Below, one piece after another: positions 1 to 9,287 of a stretch of 64,000 bases of DNA. The DNA lies in NCBI GenBank assembly GCA_009777245.1, contig WRMF01000008.1, positions 1 to 64,000 of the forward strand, read 5' to 3'. Numbering within the stretch: position 1 is the first letter of the stretch; each line of letters begins with the position of its first letter. Under the pieces are notes generated by a model. The model ran no database searches. It was not told the origin of the DNA and saw nothing but the letters and a program-made list of their open reading frames with translations. Source of the stretch: Betaproteobacteria bacterium. Its GTDB lineage: Bacteria > Pseudomonadota > Gammaproteobacteria > Burkholderiales > Rhodocyclaceae. The position numbers and the translations under genes are program-made.

Positions 1-262
1 AGAAACCGTCCTCATCCAAGCTGTTCGTGCTGAAAAGAATGCGTTTTCCATCCGGGGACACCGCATAGGTAATCGCGCCTGCCCTCAAATGCCCGCTGCT
101 TCTCGTCTTTATCCCGGTTCTGAAAACCGTGCCTTCGCTCTCCCACAATGCCATCCGCTCTTCCGCCGAAAGCACCGGCTGCGTTGAGCACCCACTTCCC
201 ATCAACCCCAGGCAAGCCACTAACAGCGCCGCCATTGCCAATATATGCCTGGTATTGCTCAT
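1..262 (-). CDS. Partial lipoprotein with WD40/PD40-like propeller start
   Basis: This is the 5' part of a gene that runs off the left edge of the window. Translation from the ATG whose complement ends at 262 gives a hydrophobic leader (residues 6-22) followed by a cysteine in the context MGSGCST. That looks like a lipoprotein signal with a slightly non-canonical lipobox. Downstream lies TYAVSPDGKRILFST, a phrase typical of PD40/WD40-like beta-propeller blades, as in TolB-type repeats. The protein is therefore probably anchored in the envelope, but the function cannot be told from about 87 residues. An overlapping reading frame starting at 278 has no family features and is probably a shadow. 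Confidence 0.6.
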   Translation of the reverse strand, partial: MSNTRHILAMAALLVACLGLMGSGCSTQPVLSAEERMALWESEGTVFRTGIKTRSSGHLRAGAITYAVSPDGKRILFSTNSLDEDGF

Positions 263-603
263 GTCCTGCAACATTCACAAAATGAACCTGGGGACATGTG
301 GGTTTGCATGCAAAAAATTGTGTTGCCCATTTCTAGCCTCTAAAGAGAGTTTACAAAATTTTCCTGCCGCTTCGTCCTGTAGCTCTGCAGAACATGGCGC
401 CTCAACTTGCCGACCATGCTGTCCGCTCGAATGGTATACCAATCTGTCTTATTCGACAAAGCAATGCAACAGTGTATGAAAAAAGCCAAGGCAATCACAT
501 CAAATTTGGGAGATTTCAAGGCCATAGTCTGGAAATCCACTTCGTTCCATCCCAGCTTCAAGCATCAACAGGAAATCCAAAACGTTGGGATTAAGCGGCA
601 GCT
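263..603. other. Intergenic gap with degenerate palindromic repeats
   Basis: I see no convincing gene in this 341-base gap. Its right part (about 538-619) carries two copies of the dispersed GTAGGCTGGGATGA-type palindromic repeat. One of these runs into the end of glmM. Short open frames on both strands here have no recognisable protein features. Confidence 0.5.
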
Positions 604-619
604 TCATCCCAGCCTACGC
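583..619 (-). repeat. Dispersed palindromic repeat overlapping the glmM stop
   Basis: Read on the minus strand this is CGTAGGCTGGGATGAAGC, then a loop, then TTAATCCCAACG. It belongs to the same family as the copies at 2888-2920, 14264-14296, 15548-15582 and 45713-45753. The TGA inside the left arm is the glmM stop codon. Confidence 0.7.
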
Positions 620-2022
620 GGATTGATATCCGACAAATTGTCATCCGCTGGATTATTGCCGCTCGCAGAACACATCGCCTCTCGTACCGTATCAGCCAGA
701 CGCGCCGCCTGTTGACGCACTGATTCCGCATCCTCGCCCTCAACCATCACCCGCAATTTCGGCTCGGTGCCGGAAGCGCGAAGCAGAACCCGTCCGCGTC
801 CAGCCAAGCTATCCTCAACTTCTCTGGTAGCCGCAAGAATGGCGGGATTTGTTTGCCAGGGGAAATCTTTTTGCAGCTCCACATTGATGAGTATCTGCGG
901 ATAGAGGCGCAACGCGCCCAGTAGTTCTTCCGGCGATATTCCCTGTTCCCTCAACGCCGCCAGCACTTGCAGGGCGGCAATGATGCCGTCGCCCGTGCTG
1001 TGTTTGTCCAGACAAAGCAAATGACCTGAATTTTCGCCGCCCAGCAACCAGCCGCATTCCAGCAATTTTTCGAGAACATAGCGATCCCCCACGTCAGTAC
1101 GCGCAAAGGGAATGCCCAGACCGGCAAGCGCGTGTTCCAGCGCCAGATTGCTCATCTGTGTGCCCACAACGCCTGCGACCGGCAAACCTTGCGCCAGGCG
1201 ATGACGTGCTATGACATATAACAACTGGTCGCCGTCGTAAATGTTGCCCCTGGCATCGGTCATGACAAGGCGGTCGCCGTCGCCATCAAGCGCAAGCCCC
1301 AAATCAGCGCCCTGCTCTCGCGTAAACCCAGCAACTGTTTGCGGACTGGTCGCGCCCACCTGATCGTTGATGTTGAATCCATTGGGCTTGCAACCGATTG
1401 TCATTACTTCCGCGCCAAGTTCATGAAACACATCAGGCGCGACATGATAGGCCGCGCCATGCGCGCAGTCCACCGCAAGTTTCAGCCCGCGCAAATGGCA
1501 ATCGCCCGGAAAGGCGCTCTTGCAAAATTCGATATAGCGTCCACGCGCATCTTCAATGCGGCGGACACGCCCCAACTGCCAGGAAGCGACGCAACCCATC
1601 GGCTTGTCCAATTCAGCCTCAATGGCAAACTCCACATCATCAGGCAGTTTCATGCCTACCAATGAGAAAAATTTGATTCCATTGTCCTCAAAAGTGTTAT
1701 GCGAAGCGGAAACCATGACTCCGGCCTGCAAACGAAGCGCCCGTGTAAGATAGGCAATGCCGGGAGTAGGCAACGGCCCGACTAGGCAAACATCCGCGCC
1801 GGCAGCGGAAAAACCGGCTTCCAGCGCGGCTTCCAGCAAATAGCCGGAAATGCGCGGGTCCTTGCCGATCAGCACAGTAGGCCGCTCGCCTTTGGGTAAA
1901 GGTGATTCGGCCACCAGAGTTTTCCCTGTAGCATATCCTAGCCTCATGGCGAAATCAGGGGTAATAGGGTATTCCCCCACCTTGCCGCGCACGCCATCCG
2001 TGCCGAAATATTTTCTCTTCAT
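604..2022 (-). CDS. glmM: Phosphoglucosamine mutase
   Basis: GlmM converts glucosamine-6-phosphate to glucosamine-1-phosphate in the cytoplasm, on the way to UDP-GlcNAc for peptidoglycan and LPS. The sequence starts [13 protein letters not shown], carries the phosphoserine loop VSASHN with catalytic Ser107, the metal loop DGDGDR near residue 245, and the C-terminal phosphate-binding RASGTEPK motif. At 472 residues it is about 20-25 residues longer than usual. The extra C-terminal tail ends NPRRLG, and its last codons come from a dispersed repeat. The start overlaps the end of folP by four bases (ATGA), so the two genes are probably co-transcribed with upstream ftsH, as in other proteobacteria. 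Confidence 0.97.
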   Translation of the reverse strand: MKRKYFGTDGVRGKVGEYPITPDFAMRLGYATGKTLVAESPLPKGERPTVLIGKDPRISGYLLEAALEAGFSAAGADVCLVGPLPTPGIAYLTRALRLQAGVMVSASHNTFEDNGIKFFSLVGMKLPDDVEFAIEAELDKPMGCVASWQLGRVRRIEDARGRYIEFCKSAFPGDCHLRGLKLAVDCAHGAAYHVAPDVFHELGAEVMTIGCKPNGFNINDQVGATSPQTVAGFTREQGADLGLALDGDGDRLVMTDARGNIYDGDQLLYVIARHRLAQGLPVAGVVGTQMSNLALEHALAGLGIPFARTDVGDRYVLEKLLECGWLLGGENSGHLLCLDKHSTGDGIIAALQVLAALREQGISPEELLGALRLYPQILINVELQKDFPWQTNPAILAATREVEDSLAGRGRVLLRASGTEPKLRVMVEGEDAESVRQQAARLADTVREAMCSASGNNPADDNLSDINPRRLG

Positions 2023-2867
2023 GACTTTTCTCTTCCCGCAAGCGCCGACCAGACAGCCAGCGCATCTTTTGTCGCTCTTGCGTCATGCGATCGAATAATG
2101 ATCGCCTGACCATCCATCTTTTCCGCCGCGACAACCGCAGCGGCAAGACTGCCCGGCAGACGTTCATCAATTTCTCTGCCGCCGGTCAATTCGCCAATCA
2201 TACGCTTTTTGCAAACGCCTACCAACAGCGGCAGATCATTTACCGTGAGCTTTTGTAAATTCCGAAACAGCGTAACATTATGCAGAAGGTTCTTGCCAAA
2301 GCCAAAGCCCGGATCAAGCAGCAAACGCTCCGGCGCAATACCGGCATCCCGACAGGCCAGGACGCGCCCAATCAAAAAATCGCGCACTTCGCCCAAGACA
2401 TCCTCATAGCATGGATTTTGCTGCATGTTACGCGGTTCATTCCGCATGTGCATAAGGCAAATCCCGCAATCGCTCGCCGCCGCTATCTCCAGCGCGCCGT
2501 GGGCGCGAAGCGCGTTAATGTCGTTAATCATGGATGCCCCCATTGCGAGCGCCGCCCGCATGACTTCCGGCTTGTAACTGTCAATCGAAATCGGAATTTC
2601 CCAGTCGCGCATTTTTTCCAGCACCGGCAGGAGACGATCCAGCTCTTCCTGAAGGGATACGGGAGCCGCGCCCGGGCGCGTGGATTCCGCGCCCAGATCG
2701 AGAATATCCGCTCCTGCTTCCCACTCTGCCCGCGCATGGGAAAGCGCATCCGCCACCCTGCCCTTCAATCCGTCGCCGGAAAAAGAATCCGGCGTCAGAT
2801 TCACAATCCCCATGATGAGCGGGCGATTGAGCGGAAGGCGGAAACGACCGCAAGAGAGAGTTTTCAT
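2019..2867 (-). CDS. folP: Dihydropteroate synthase
   Basis: FolP condenses 6-hydroxymethyl-dihydropterin pyrophosphate with p-aminobenzoate to form dihydropteroate in folate synthesis; it is the sulfonamide target. Both family signatures are present: NLTPDSF (residues 23-29) and GAESTRPGA (59-67). An ATG at 2867 gives 282 residues, close to the usual length. A TTG twelve bases upstream would add four residues, but neither start has a clear ribosome site, so the ATG is preferred. The stop overlaps the glmM start. The ftsH-folP-glmM order is classic in beta- and gammaproteobacteria. Confidence 0.97.
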   Translation of the reverse strand: MKTLSCGRFRLPLNRPLIMGIVNLTPDSFSGDGLKGRVADALSHARAEWEAGADILDLGAESTRPGAAPVSLQEELDRLLPVLEKMRDWEIPISIDSYKPEVMRAALAMGASMINDINALRAHGALEIAAASDCGICLMHMRNEPRNMQQNPCYEDVLGEVRDFLIGRVLACRDAGIAPERLLLDPGFGFGKNLLHNVTLFRNLQKLTVNDLPLLVGVCKKRMIGELTGGREIDERLPGSLAAAVVAAEKMDGQAIIIRSHDARATKDALAVWSALAGREKS

Positions 2868-2887
2868 CCGTAAAGCCAAGGCGCTAT

Positions 2888-2920
2888 GTTGGGGTTCGCG
2901 TTCCGCTTACCCCAACCTAC
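2888..2920. repeat. Dispersed palindromic repeat between ftsH and folP
   Basis: TTGGGGTTCGCG, a short loop, then ACCCCAACCTAC form an imperfect hairpin in the gap between folP and ftsH. There is no following T-run on the minus strand, so it is a repeat rather than a clear terminator. Confidence 0.65.
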
Positions 2921-2944
2921 AGATCTTATTCCTGACTTCTGATT

Positions 2945-4858
2945 TTACGCTGGTTCCGGCGCGTCCGGCTCTGCGTCTTCAATATCATCAATATCCAACT
3001 CCGGTTGTTCGGGCGATGGTTTATCCCTGGGACGCGGGGGAGTCGGCGGCAGACCGGCCATGATCTCCGCAATCTGATCGGCGTCCAGGGTTTCCCATTC
3101 CAGAAGCGCCTGTGCCATATTTTCCACCTTGTCGCGGTTCTCCTCCAGGAGTTTTCGCGCCAATGCGTATTGCTGGTCAATTATGCGGCGAATTTCCGTA
3201 TCCACCTTTTGCATTGTCGCTTCCGAGACGTTTTTGTGTTGAGTCACCGAGCGTCCCAAAAATATCTCGCCTTCGTTTTCGCCATACACCATCACGCCCA
3301 TGTCGGACATGCCGTAACGAGTCACCATGTCCCGAGCCATTTGGGTCGCGCGTTCAAAATCGTTGGCTGCGCCGGTCGTCATCTGGTTCATGAAAATTTC
3401 TTCGGCGATGCGCCCGCCAAAGAGAATGGCAATACGGGCGAGCAAGAATTCCTTGTCATGACAATATACGTCCTGCTCCGGCAACTGCATGGTCAGTCCA
3501 AGCGCGCGACCGCGCGGGATGATGGTGACTTTGTGCACCGGGTCGGATTTGGGCATCAGCCTTGCCACAACCGCATGACCGGATTCGTGATAGGCGGTAT
3601 TGAGGCGCTCTTCCTCGCTCATGACCATCGAGCGGCGTTCCGCGCCCATCATGATTTTGTCTTTGGCGCGCTCGAAATCTTCCATGTCGACATGCCGCTT
3701 GCCGGAACGAGCCGCAAAAAGCGCCGCCTCATTCACCAGATTGGCAAGATCGGCGCCGGAAAATCCCGGCGTGCCTCGCGCGATAACGTCCGCCTTGACA
3801 TTTTCATGCAGCGGAATTTTACGCATATGCACCAGCAAAATCTGCTCGCGCCCGCGAATGTCGGGGAGAGCCACGACGACCTGCCGATCGAAGCGTCCGG
3901 GGCGCAGCAGCGCGGGATCGAGAATGTCGGGGCGGTTTGTCGCGGCAATGACAATAACGCTGGCTTGTCCTTCAAACCCGTCCATTTCCACAAGAAGCTG
4001 ATTCAGGGTTTGTTCGCGCTCGTCATTGCCGCCGCCCAGTCCCGCGCCGCGGTGCCGTCCTACTGCGTCAATTTCGTCAATGAAGACGATGCAGGGAGCC
4101 TGCTTTTTGGCGGTCTCGAACATATCTCTTACTCTTGCCGCGCCTACGCCCACGAACATTTCCACGAAGTCGGAACCGGAAATGGAAAAGAATGGCACTT
4201 GCGCCTCGCCCGCGATTGCTTTGGCGAGCAGGGTTTTGCCCGTGCCGGGGCTGCCTACCATCAGGACGCCTCTGGGGATGCGCCCGCCCAGTTTCTGAAA
4301 TTTGGTTGGGTCTTTCAGGTAGTCGACCAGCTCCTGCACTTCTTCCTTGGCTTCGTCGCAACCCGCAACGTCCGCGAAGGTGACGACATTTTGCTTGTCG
4401 TCCATCATCTTGGCGCGGGATTTCCCGAAGGAGAACGCGCCGCCGCGTCCGCCGCCGTGCATCTGGCGCATGAAGAATATCCACACCGCTATCAGGAGCA
4501 GCATGGGAAACCAGTTTACGAAGATGACCATAAACAGGGAAGGCTCGTCATCCGGCTTGGCCTTGACCTGCACCCCGTATTTCAGGAGGTCGGAAACCAG
4601 CCAGATGTCGGAATTAGGCGCGTGGGATGTAATTTCCCGCCCATCCGTGGTGGTTGCCCGCAAGGCGATGGCCGTGCCGCGACCGTCAATCTGCACCTTG
4701 GCAATTCTCCCGTTCTTCGCTTCAGCCATGAATTGAGAATAATCGATCGTATCGCTGCTGGGCGTGGGTTTTAACGCTGCGCCGCTGAATTGGTTATAAA
4801 GAGCCATCAAGACAAGGCAGATAACCAGCCAGACCAGCATACCTCTGAACATGTTCAA
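2945..4858 (-). CDS. ftsH: ATP-dependent zinc metalloprotease FtsH
   Basis: FtsH is a hexameric inner-membrane AAA+ protease that degrades misfolded membrane proteins and regulators such as LpxC. Two membrane segments (about residues 6-22 and 110-129) flank a periplasmic loop. The AAA domain follows, with Walker A GSPGTGKT (202-209), Walker B IVFIDEID (257-264) and the SRH arginines near 316-324. The zinc site HESGH lies at 424-428. The length of 637 residues is normal. A GAGGAG ribosome site sits about nine bases before the ATG. The usual upstream partner rlmE (ftsJ) is absent; a divergent thioesterase gene lies there instead. The C-terminal tail is rich in Pro, Asp and Glu, as is common. 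Confidence 0.98.
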   Translation of the reverse strand: MNMFRGMLVWLVICLVLMALYNQFSGAALKPTPSSDTIDYSQFMAEAKNGRIAKVQIDGRGTAIALRATTTDGREITSHAPNSDIWLVSDLLKYGVQVKAKPDDEPSLFMVIFVNWFPMLLLIAVWIFFMRQMHGGGRGGAFSFGKSRAKMMDDKQNVVTFADVAGCDEAKEEVQELVDYLKDPTKFQKLGGRIPRGVLMVGSPGTGKTLLAKAIAGEAQVPFFSISGSDFVEMFVGVGAARVRDMFETAKKQAPCIVFIDEIDAVGRHRGAGLGGGNDEREQTLNQLLVEMDGFEGQASVIVIAATNRPDILDPALLRPGRFDRQVVVALPDIRGREQILLVHMRKIPLHENVKADVIARGTPGFSGADLANLVNEAALFAARSGKRHVDMEDFERAKDKIMMGAERRSMVMSEEERLNTAYHESGHAVVARLMPKSDPVHKVTIIPRGRALGLTMQLPEQDVYCHDKEFLLARIAILFGGRIAEEIFMNQMTTGAANDFERATQMARDMVTRYGMSDMGVMVYGENEGEIFLGRSVTQHKNVSEATMQKVDTEIRRIIDQQYALARKLLEENRDKVENMAQALLEWETLDADQIAEIMAGLPPTPPRPRDKPSPEQPELDIDDIEDAEPDAPEPA

Positions 4859-5104
4859 AATTTTCTCCTCAAGATCGCAGAGCGATAAACATCAATCCCT
4901 GATTCTAACGGCAAACTCGCCCCGAATGGGTGTTTGCCCCATGATTTTCTCCGGCTCCTTATATTGCTTTCCGTTCGCAAAGCGACGGTATAGTGATATA
5001 CGGGAGAGGCAAAATACCCGCGCCCCCTCTCCCTGCCTTCGCCGCTGCCATCTTTGACGGAAATGACTATAAAATGGCAGTTTGCCTATTGAGGAAACAC
5101 CGCC

Positions 5105-5599
5105 ATGACCGCCTTTCAGGACGAATACCCGGAAAAATTCAGCCATTGTTTTGGTTGCGGTAAAAGCCATCCGTCAGGCTTGCGCCTCAAGAGCCATTGG
5201 GACATGGAGGGCAACCCTATTGATACCATTGTCTCTGTCACCCCACCGGAAATTTACAGCGGCGGCGTGCCGGGGCATGTTTACGGCGGCATGATCGCGG
5301 CTTTGTTCGATTGCCACGGCACGGCTTCCGCCGCTGCTTTTGCCTGCCGCGCAGAAGGGCGCAAAATCGGCGACTGGAATCTTCCAGATAGCGATCTTCC
5401 GCCTGTCCGTTATGTCACCGCCTCCCTGACCGTTGATTTTCTGCGCCCTACCCCGCAGAATGTGGAACTTAAAATCCGCGCCCGCCTTCTGATGATAGAA
5501 GGCCGCAAGATAGAGCTTGAAATGACGCTTATGGCAGATGATTTACTATGCGCCAAGGCGCGGATGCTGGCTGTCCGCTTTCAGGAAAAGGGCGCGTGA
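5105..5599 (+). CDS. PaaI-like hotdog-fold thioesterase
   Basis: This 164-residue protein has the hotdog-fold acyl-CoA thioesterase look: an N-terminal CFGCG cluster (about residues 15-19), a central GGVPGHVYGGMIAALFDC helix segment that holds the active-site region, and a C-terminal beta sheet ending in a KARMLAVRF strand. Such enzymes hydrolyse acyl-CoA or aryl-CoA thioesters in the cytoplasm. The substrate cannot be told from sequence. The ATG follows a GAGG site. It is divergent from ftsH across about 246 bases and stands alone as a gene. Confidence 0.75.
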   Translation: MTAFQDEYPEKFSHCFGCGKSHPSGLRLKSHWDMEGNPIDTIVSVTPPEIYSGGVPGHVYGGMIAALFDCHGTASAAAFACRAEGRKIGDWNLPDSDLPPVRYVTASLTVDFLRPTPQNVELKIRARLLMIEGRKIELEMTLMADDLLCAKARMLAVRFQEKGA

Positions 5600-6055
5600 A
5601 CAGCCAAGGCGCGGCAGGATAAGGCGCAATTGTCCGTCAATCGCGCCGGTTAGAGTAGTTCGTGCAAATAAAAGGACATTTGTTCAGCAGCGAAAAGAAG
5701 CGCTATACACATTCAATGTCCTTTTATCTATGGGAGCTACTATATTTGCGGGAAGTGCTATACATGAAGTGTTGCGAGCAATGCAGAATTGACACTAACC
5801 TTTAAAAAAGAGCGCAAACCATCGGATGTTTCGACACCACTCATTTTGATTCGCTGCGGAGCCAAAAGGTGGCTAACCCCAACGCCGTCCCGCCGCCAAG
5901 TCTCCTTTTTGGAGCGTTTTCGGTTCAAGCGCAAGCGCATTTTACGAACCCTCTCCCTGCCTTTGGCTACGCCGCGAGTGACCACATTCTCCCACGCGTG
6001 AGGGAGGGGAGCAGAGTATTATCCATGATAGTCGCGTTATTTGCAGGAGTTGCTT
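5600..6055. repeat. Repeat-rich intergenic region with inverted repeat
   Basis: No gene is seen here. A 13-base perfect inverted repeat (5668-5680 and 5715-5727, ATAAAAGGACATT) encloses 34 bases. At about 5860-5925 lies a copy of the GGCTAACCCCAACGCC repeat, followed by a GCGTTTTCGGTTCAAG motif that recurs near 30270 and 37870. From 5951 to 6053 lies a copy of the composite repeat that ends in GTCGCGTTATTTGCAG, just short of the next gene's stop. Confidence 0.6.
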
Positions 6056-7846
6056 TTAAACGTCTTGTTTCGGTATTTGCTTCGGGCTTTCCGGATCTTC
6101 GTCCACGTCCGCAGCTCCTTCCAGACTTGCCAAGGTACAGACGTTTCGGCCTGAGCCTTTGCTGGAGTACATGGCTGCATCGGCAACATCTATCAGCGCC
6201 TGCGGCGTTACGCCGTGGTCGGGATAAATGCTGATGCCGATACTGGCATAAATGGAAATAGTGATCTCCTTCTCTTCATCCACTATCGTCAGCGGCTCAT
6301 TGAAACGCTGCAACAGCTTGTTGCCGACCAGCTCGGCCTCCATGCCGCTATTGACAGGGTTTAACATGGCAACAAACTCATCTCCTGACAGTCGGGCGAC
6401 AACATCGCTCTCACGCACTCCGGCCTGAAGACGGAGGGCAACCGTCAATAAAAGCTTGTCGCCGACATTGTGACCATATTTGTCATTTACCTCCTTGAAA
6501 CGATCCAGATCAACAAAAAGCGTCGCAAACTTGTGTCCCTGCCGCCGCGCCTGCGTAACCGCGTTCCCCATCAATTCAAACAAAGTAATGCGATTGGCAA
6601 GTCCGGTCAAGGCGTCGTGATGCGCCATATGCTGCATGGCCTGATGATTTTCTTCCAGCTCGACAAGATGGGCGCGAATCTGGTTCTGCATTTTTTCCAC
6701 ACCCGCCGCAAGCTGGCCGATTTCGTCGCCGCGACTCTTGACCGGCAAGAGAATGTCACTGTCGTCCCCCCCCGCCGCAAAACGTTGCACCGAGGTCAAA
6801 ATCCTGTCAAGCGGACGGGTTATGGCTTGCGACACCATCCAGGCCAGCAAAATCGCTATAAGACTAAAGGAAAGCACAATTCGCCACATGCTTTCCCAAA
6901 GCATCTGGATGTCCTGAAATACCGGGAGAAGCGGCTTGGAAACCATCAGGATGAAATTGCGCTCATTGCTGAAATCCATTGACTGTATGCGTTTGAAGGC
7001 AACGGTATGACGCTCTTCCTGCGACGGCAACTCAAGATAGTTATAGGTCAGCACGTCCTGATCGCCCTGAACCACAGAACGAGCGACCGGAAAAAGCTCC
7101 AGCAGGGTTTTACCATACCAATCCATACTGTCGTTGCCGAAGGCATAAATCAGATTGCCCTCGCTATCCGCGATGCCAAACCTGAGCATGGGCGGCAAAC
7201 CGGCGCCGATGCTATGGGCAAATGCCGCAAGATCAATCCGGATAGCAATCAAAACATTGCTGTTCGTACCATTTTCCTGCGCGATAGGCGCAGACACCAA
7301 AAACGATGTCTGCCGATCAATCCGCATTGCCCTGCCATCTTCCCCGCAATCCTCGCAATCCGCATCCCGGATAAAAGTCTCGGAGAGGTACACCTGCCCC
7401 GGCATCAAATGCAATACCGGCTCCAGATAAACGCGCAAGGAATCCTTGGGATTCACGATTTGCCCAAGATTCGATCCTTCCCGAACGACACGCGCGACTT
7501 CGTGCCAGCCGTGGCGGGCGTCAATCAGGCTGATGTGCAGATATTCAGGATGCACCTGCATCAAGGAACGAATTGATTGCACAACGGCATCCGCGCGAAG
7601 CAATCCGCCGGTCTCGCCCGACAATCTCGCTTGCGAAGCCAGAAAGCGCGCATTCCTGGCGGTGTTGTTCAAGGCAACCGACAACTGCTGCCCTATGACT
7701 TGCGCCTCGTTCTGCAAATTCTTTTCCGAATATGACAAAAGCAAGCGACGGTTATCGTCATGAGCGTAATAGCCAGTCAAGCCGGAGGCCAGAATGGCGA
7801 AAATCGCCAATATCGCAGAGAAACGGGGGGTGATGCCAATGGTCAT
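6056..7846 (-). CDS. Membrane sensor diguanylate cyclase (dCache-HAMP-GGDEF)
   Basis: This is a probable inner-membrane enzyme making cyclic di-GMP in response to a periplasmic cue. With the ATG at 7846 it has 596 residues. A membrane helix lies at about 8-28, a large periplasmic Cache-like region at about 35-315, a second helix at 321-341 and a HAMP linker to about 395. A short coiled coil then leads into a GGDEF domain whose signature reads SGDEF (487-491). An RxxD inhibitory I-site (RESD, 478-481) lies five residues before it, so product inhibition is likely. The periplasmic part carries a CEDC motif (164-167). A TTG at 7873 would add nine residues. No partner gene is nearby. Confidence 0.88.
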   Translation of the reverse strand: MTIGITPRFSAILAIFAILASGLTGYYAHDDNRRLLLSYSEKNLQNEAQVIGQQLSVALNNTARNARFLASQARLSGETGGLLRADAVVQSIRSLMQVHPEYLHISLIDARHGWHEVARVVREGSNLGQIVNPKDSLRVYLEPVLHLMPGQVYLSETFIRDADCEDCGEDGRAMRIDRQTSFLVSAPIAQENGTNSNVLIAIRIDLAAFAHSIGAGLPPMLRFGIADSEGNLIYAFGNDSMDWYGKTLLELFPVARSVVQGDQDVLTYNYLELPSQEERHTVAFKRIQSMDFSNERNFILMVSKPLLPVFQDIQMLWESMWRIVLSFSLIAILLAWMVSQAITRPLDRILTSVQRFAAGGDDSDILLPVKSRGDEIGQLAAGVEKMQNQIRAHLVELEENHQAMQHMAHHDALTGLANRITLFELMGNAVTQARRQGHKFATLFVDLDRFKEVNDKYGHNVGDKLLLTVALRLQAGVRESDVVARLSGDEFVAMLNPVNSGMEAELVGNKLLQRFNEPLTIVDEEKEITISIYASIGISIYPDHGVTPQALIDVADAAMYSSKGSGRNVCTLASLEGAADVDEDPESPKQIPKQDV

Positions 7847-7917
7847 GAGGATTCTGACAAAATCAATGGACAATTTTATATTCTAACAGAAGCGCGCCAT
7901 TATCCCCTGCGGCGTGC

Positions 7918-9234
7918 TCAAGGCGAGAACGCACGAGGCATGAGCAGCCACATCCGGCCTCTTTGCTTCATGCGGCCTGCCAGTTGTCCGGCCTTGTCGC
8001 CAAATCCCCAGAAAAAGTCCGCGCGAGCCACTCCCTTGATCGCGCCGCCCGTATCCTGCGCCAACACCAGACGGTTCAACGGCTCCCGGCTGTTCGGGTA
8101 AGTCGTGGCAAGCCAGACCGGAATTCCGAGCGTGACATACCGAGGGTCTACCGCGATGCTGCGCCCCGCCGTCAAAGGTACGCCCAGCGCGCCCAAAGGC
8201 CCCTTATCGGCGCGGACTTCCGTCAATTCTCGGAAAAAAACATAGCTGGGATTCTCGTCCAGCAACTCTTGCAATCGCTCAGGATTTCTCCTTGCCCAAG
8301 CCTGAATGCCCTGCATGGATGCTTCTTCCGGCTTCAAATCGCCGCGCTCGATCAACACCCTGCCGATCGAACGGTAAGGATGCCCGTTCTGATCGGCATA
8401 ACCAATCCGAACATGGCTGCCGTCGGGCAATTCCACCCTTCCCGACCCCTGAATTTGCAGGAAGAAAAACTCTATCGGATCAGCCGCCCATAAAATCGGC
8501 TCGCTCGGCCAATCTCCATCTGTTCTTGCCTCGATTTCAGCGCGGCTAAGGTAAGGCACAACCCGATTTCCGACCAGGCGCCCGCGCAGCCGCCGATGCT
8601 GCAAATCGGGATAAAGGCCGCCCAGATCAATGGTCAGCATATCCGGCGGAACTCCCAAAACAGGTATGCTGTTTTGCGCGTCGCGCCTTCTGCTGCCCTT
8701 GATTAACGGCTCAAAATATCCGGTGACCAAACCCGCGCTCTGCCCGTTTTCTTCAGTCAGGGCATAGGGAACAAACTCCGCCTCGAAAAAACGGCGCGCC
8801 TCATCATGACCGCCCTTGACAAGATAAGCCTTGTCACATACCTCATGCCAGTAGTCTTGCACGTCGCGCCGCCGCGCGCATGTCGCCGCCGCTCCCGCCT
8901 TGCGGCAAGGGTTCCATCTATCGCAAGAGAGAAGAAAGGCTGACCAGGCATCGCCCAGACGATCCGCCCGCCAGCCCGGTAAATCATTCCATTCCGCCGC
9001 CTGCAAACGAGCCGCCGTTTCAGGCGCGGTATCCGTAACCGTCGCCCGCTCCGGGCAGATCGGACAAGCCGGACACTCCCTGGAATCAACTTCGACGCGA
9101 GCCTCGATCACTTCCTCGCAAGAACCGGATGCGCCATTGCCGACCGCATTGCCGACGGGCGTTTCCCGCAGCGGATTGCCGACACAGCCTGCAAGCAACA
9201 GGGCGCATAGAAAAACAAAATAGCTTTTTTGCAT
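7918..9234 (-). CDS. mltA: Membrane-bound lytic murein transglycosylase A
   Basis: MltA is an outer-membrane lipoprotein that cleaves peptidoglycan glycan strands to 1,6-anhydro-muropeptides. The leader ends with the lipobox LLAGC (Cys17). The MltA core contains the GYFEP segment, and the C-terminal 3D domain has the catalytic aspartate in QDTGGAIKG (Asp394). The length of 438 residues is slightly long because of a Cys- and Pro-containing linker after the lipobox (ECPACPICPE). The start lies 53 bases from the divergent DUF815 gene, so the two promoters must share this gap. Confidence 0.93.
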   Translation of the reverse strand: MQKSYFVFLCALLLAGCVGNPLRETPVGNAVGNGASGSCEEVIEARVEVDSRECPACPICPERATVTDTAPETAARLQAAEWNDLPGWRADRLGDAWSAFLLSCDRWNPCRKAGAAATCARRRDVQDYWHEVCDKAYLVKGGHDEARRFFEAEFVPYALTEENGQSAGLVTGYFEPLIKGSRRRDAQNSIPVLGVPPDMLTIDLGGLYPDLQHRRLRGRLVGNRVVPYLSRAEIEARTDGDWPSEPILWAADPIEFFFLQIQGSGRVELPDGSHVRIGYADQNGHPYRSIGRVLIERGDLKPEEASMQGIQAWARRNPERLQELLDENPSYVFFRELTEVRADKGPLGALGVPLTAGRSIAVDPRYVTLGIPVWLATTYPNSREPLNRLVLAQDTGGAIKGVARADFFWGFGDKAGQLAGRMKQRGRMWLLMPRAFSP

Positions 9235-9287
9235 GGTTTTGGTTAGATTATCAATTTTACTGTCAGTATACCCTGCTCGTTCAGCCC

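Noticed and set aside
340-561. 73-codon minus-strand frame upstream of glmM
   Set aside because: Its first part is made of a dispersed repeat and the rest has no recognisable features.
3005-4774. A 589-codon open frame on the plus strand opposite ftsH
   Set aside because: It is the antisense shadow of a strongly conserved gene, has no domain and is rich in unusual residue runs; open antisense frames are common in GC-rich genes.
5044-5080. CTGCCAT/ATGGCAG inverted repeat as operator before the thioesterase gene
   Set aside because: It is only seven bases per arm with a long gap, and the TTGACG and TATAAA boxes around it are wrongly spaced for a promoter.
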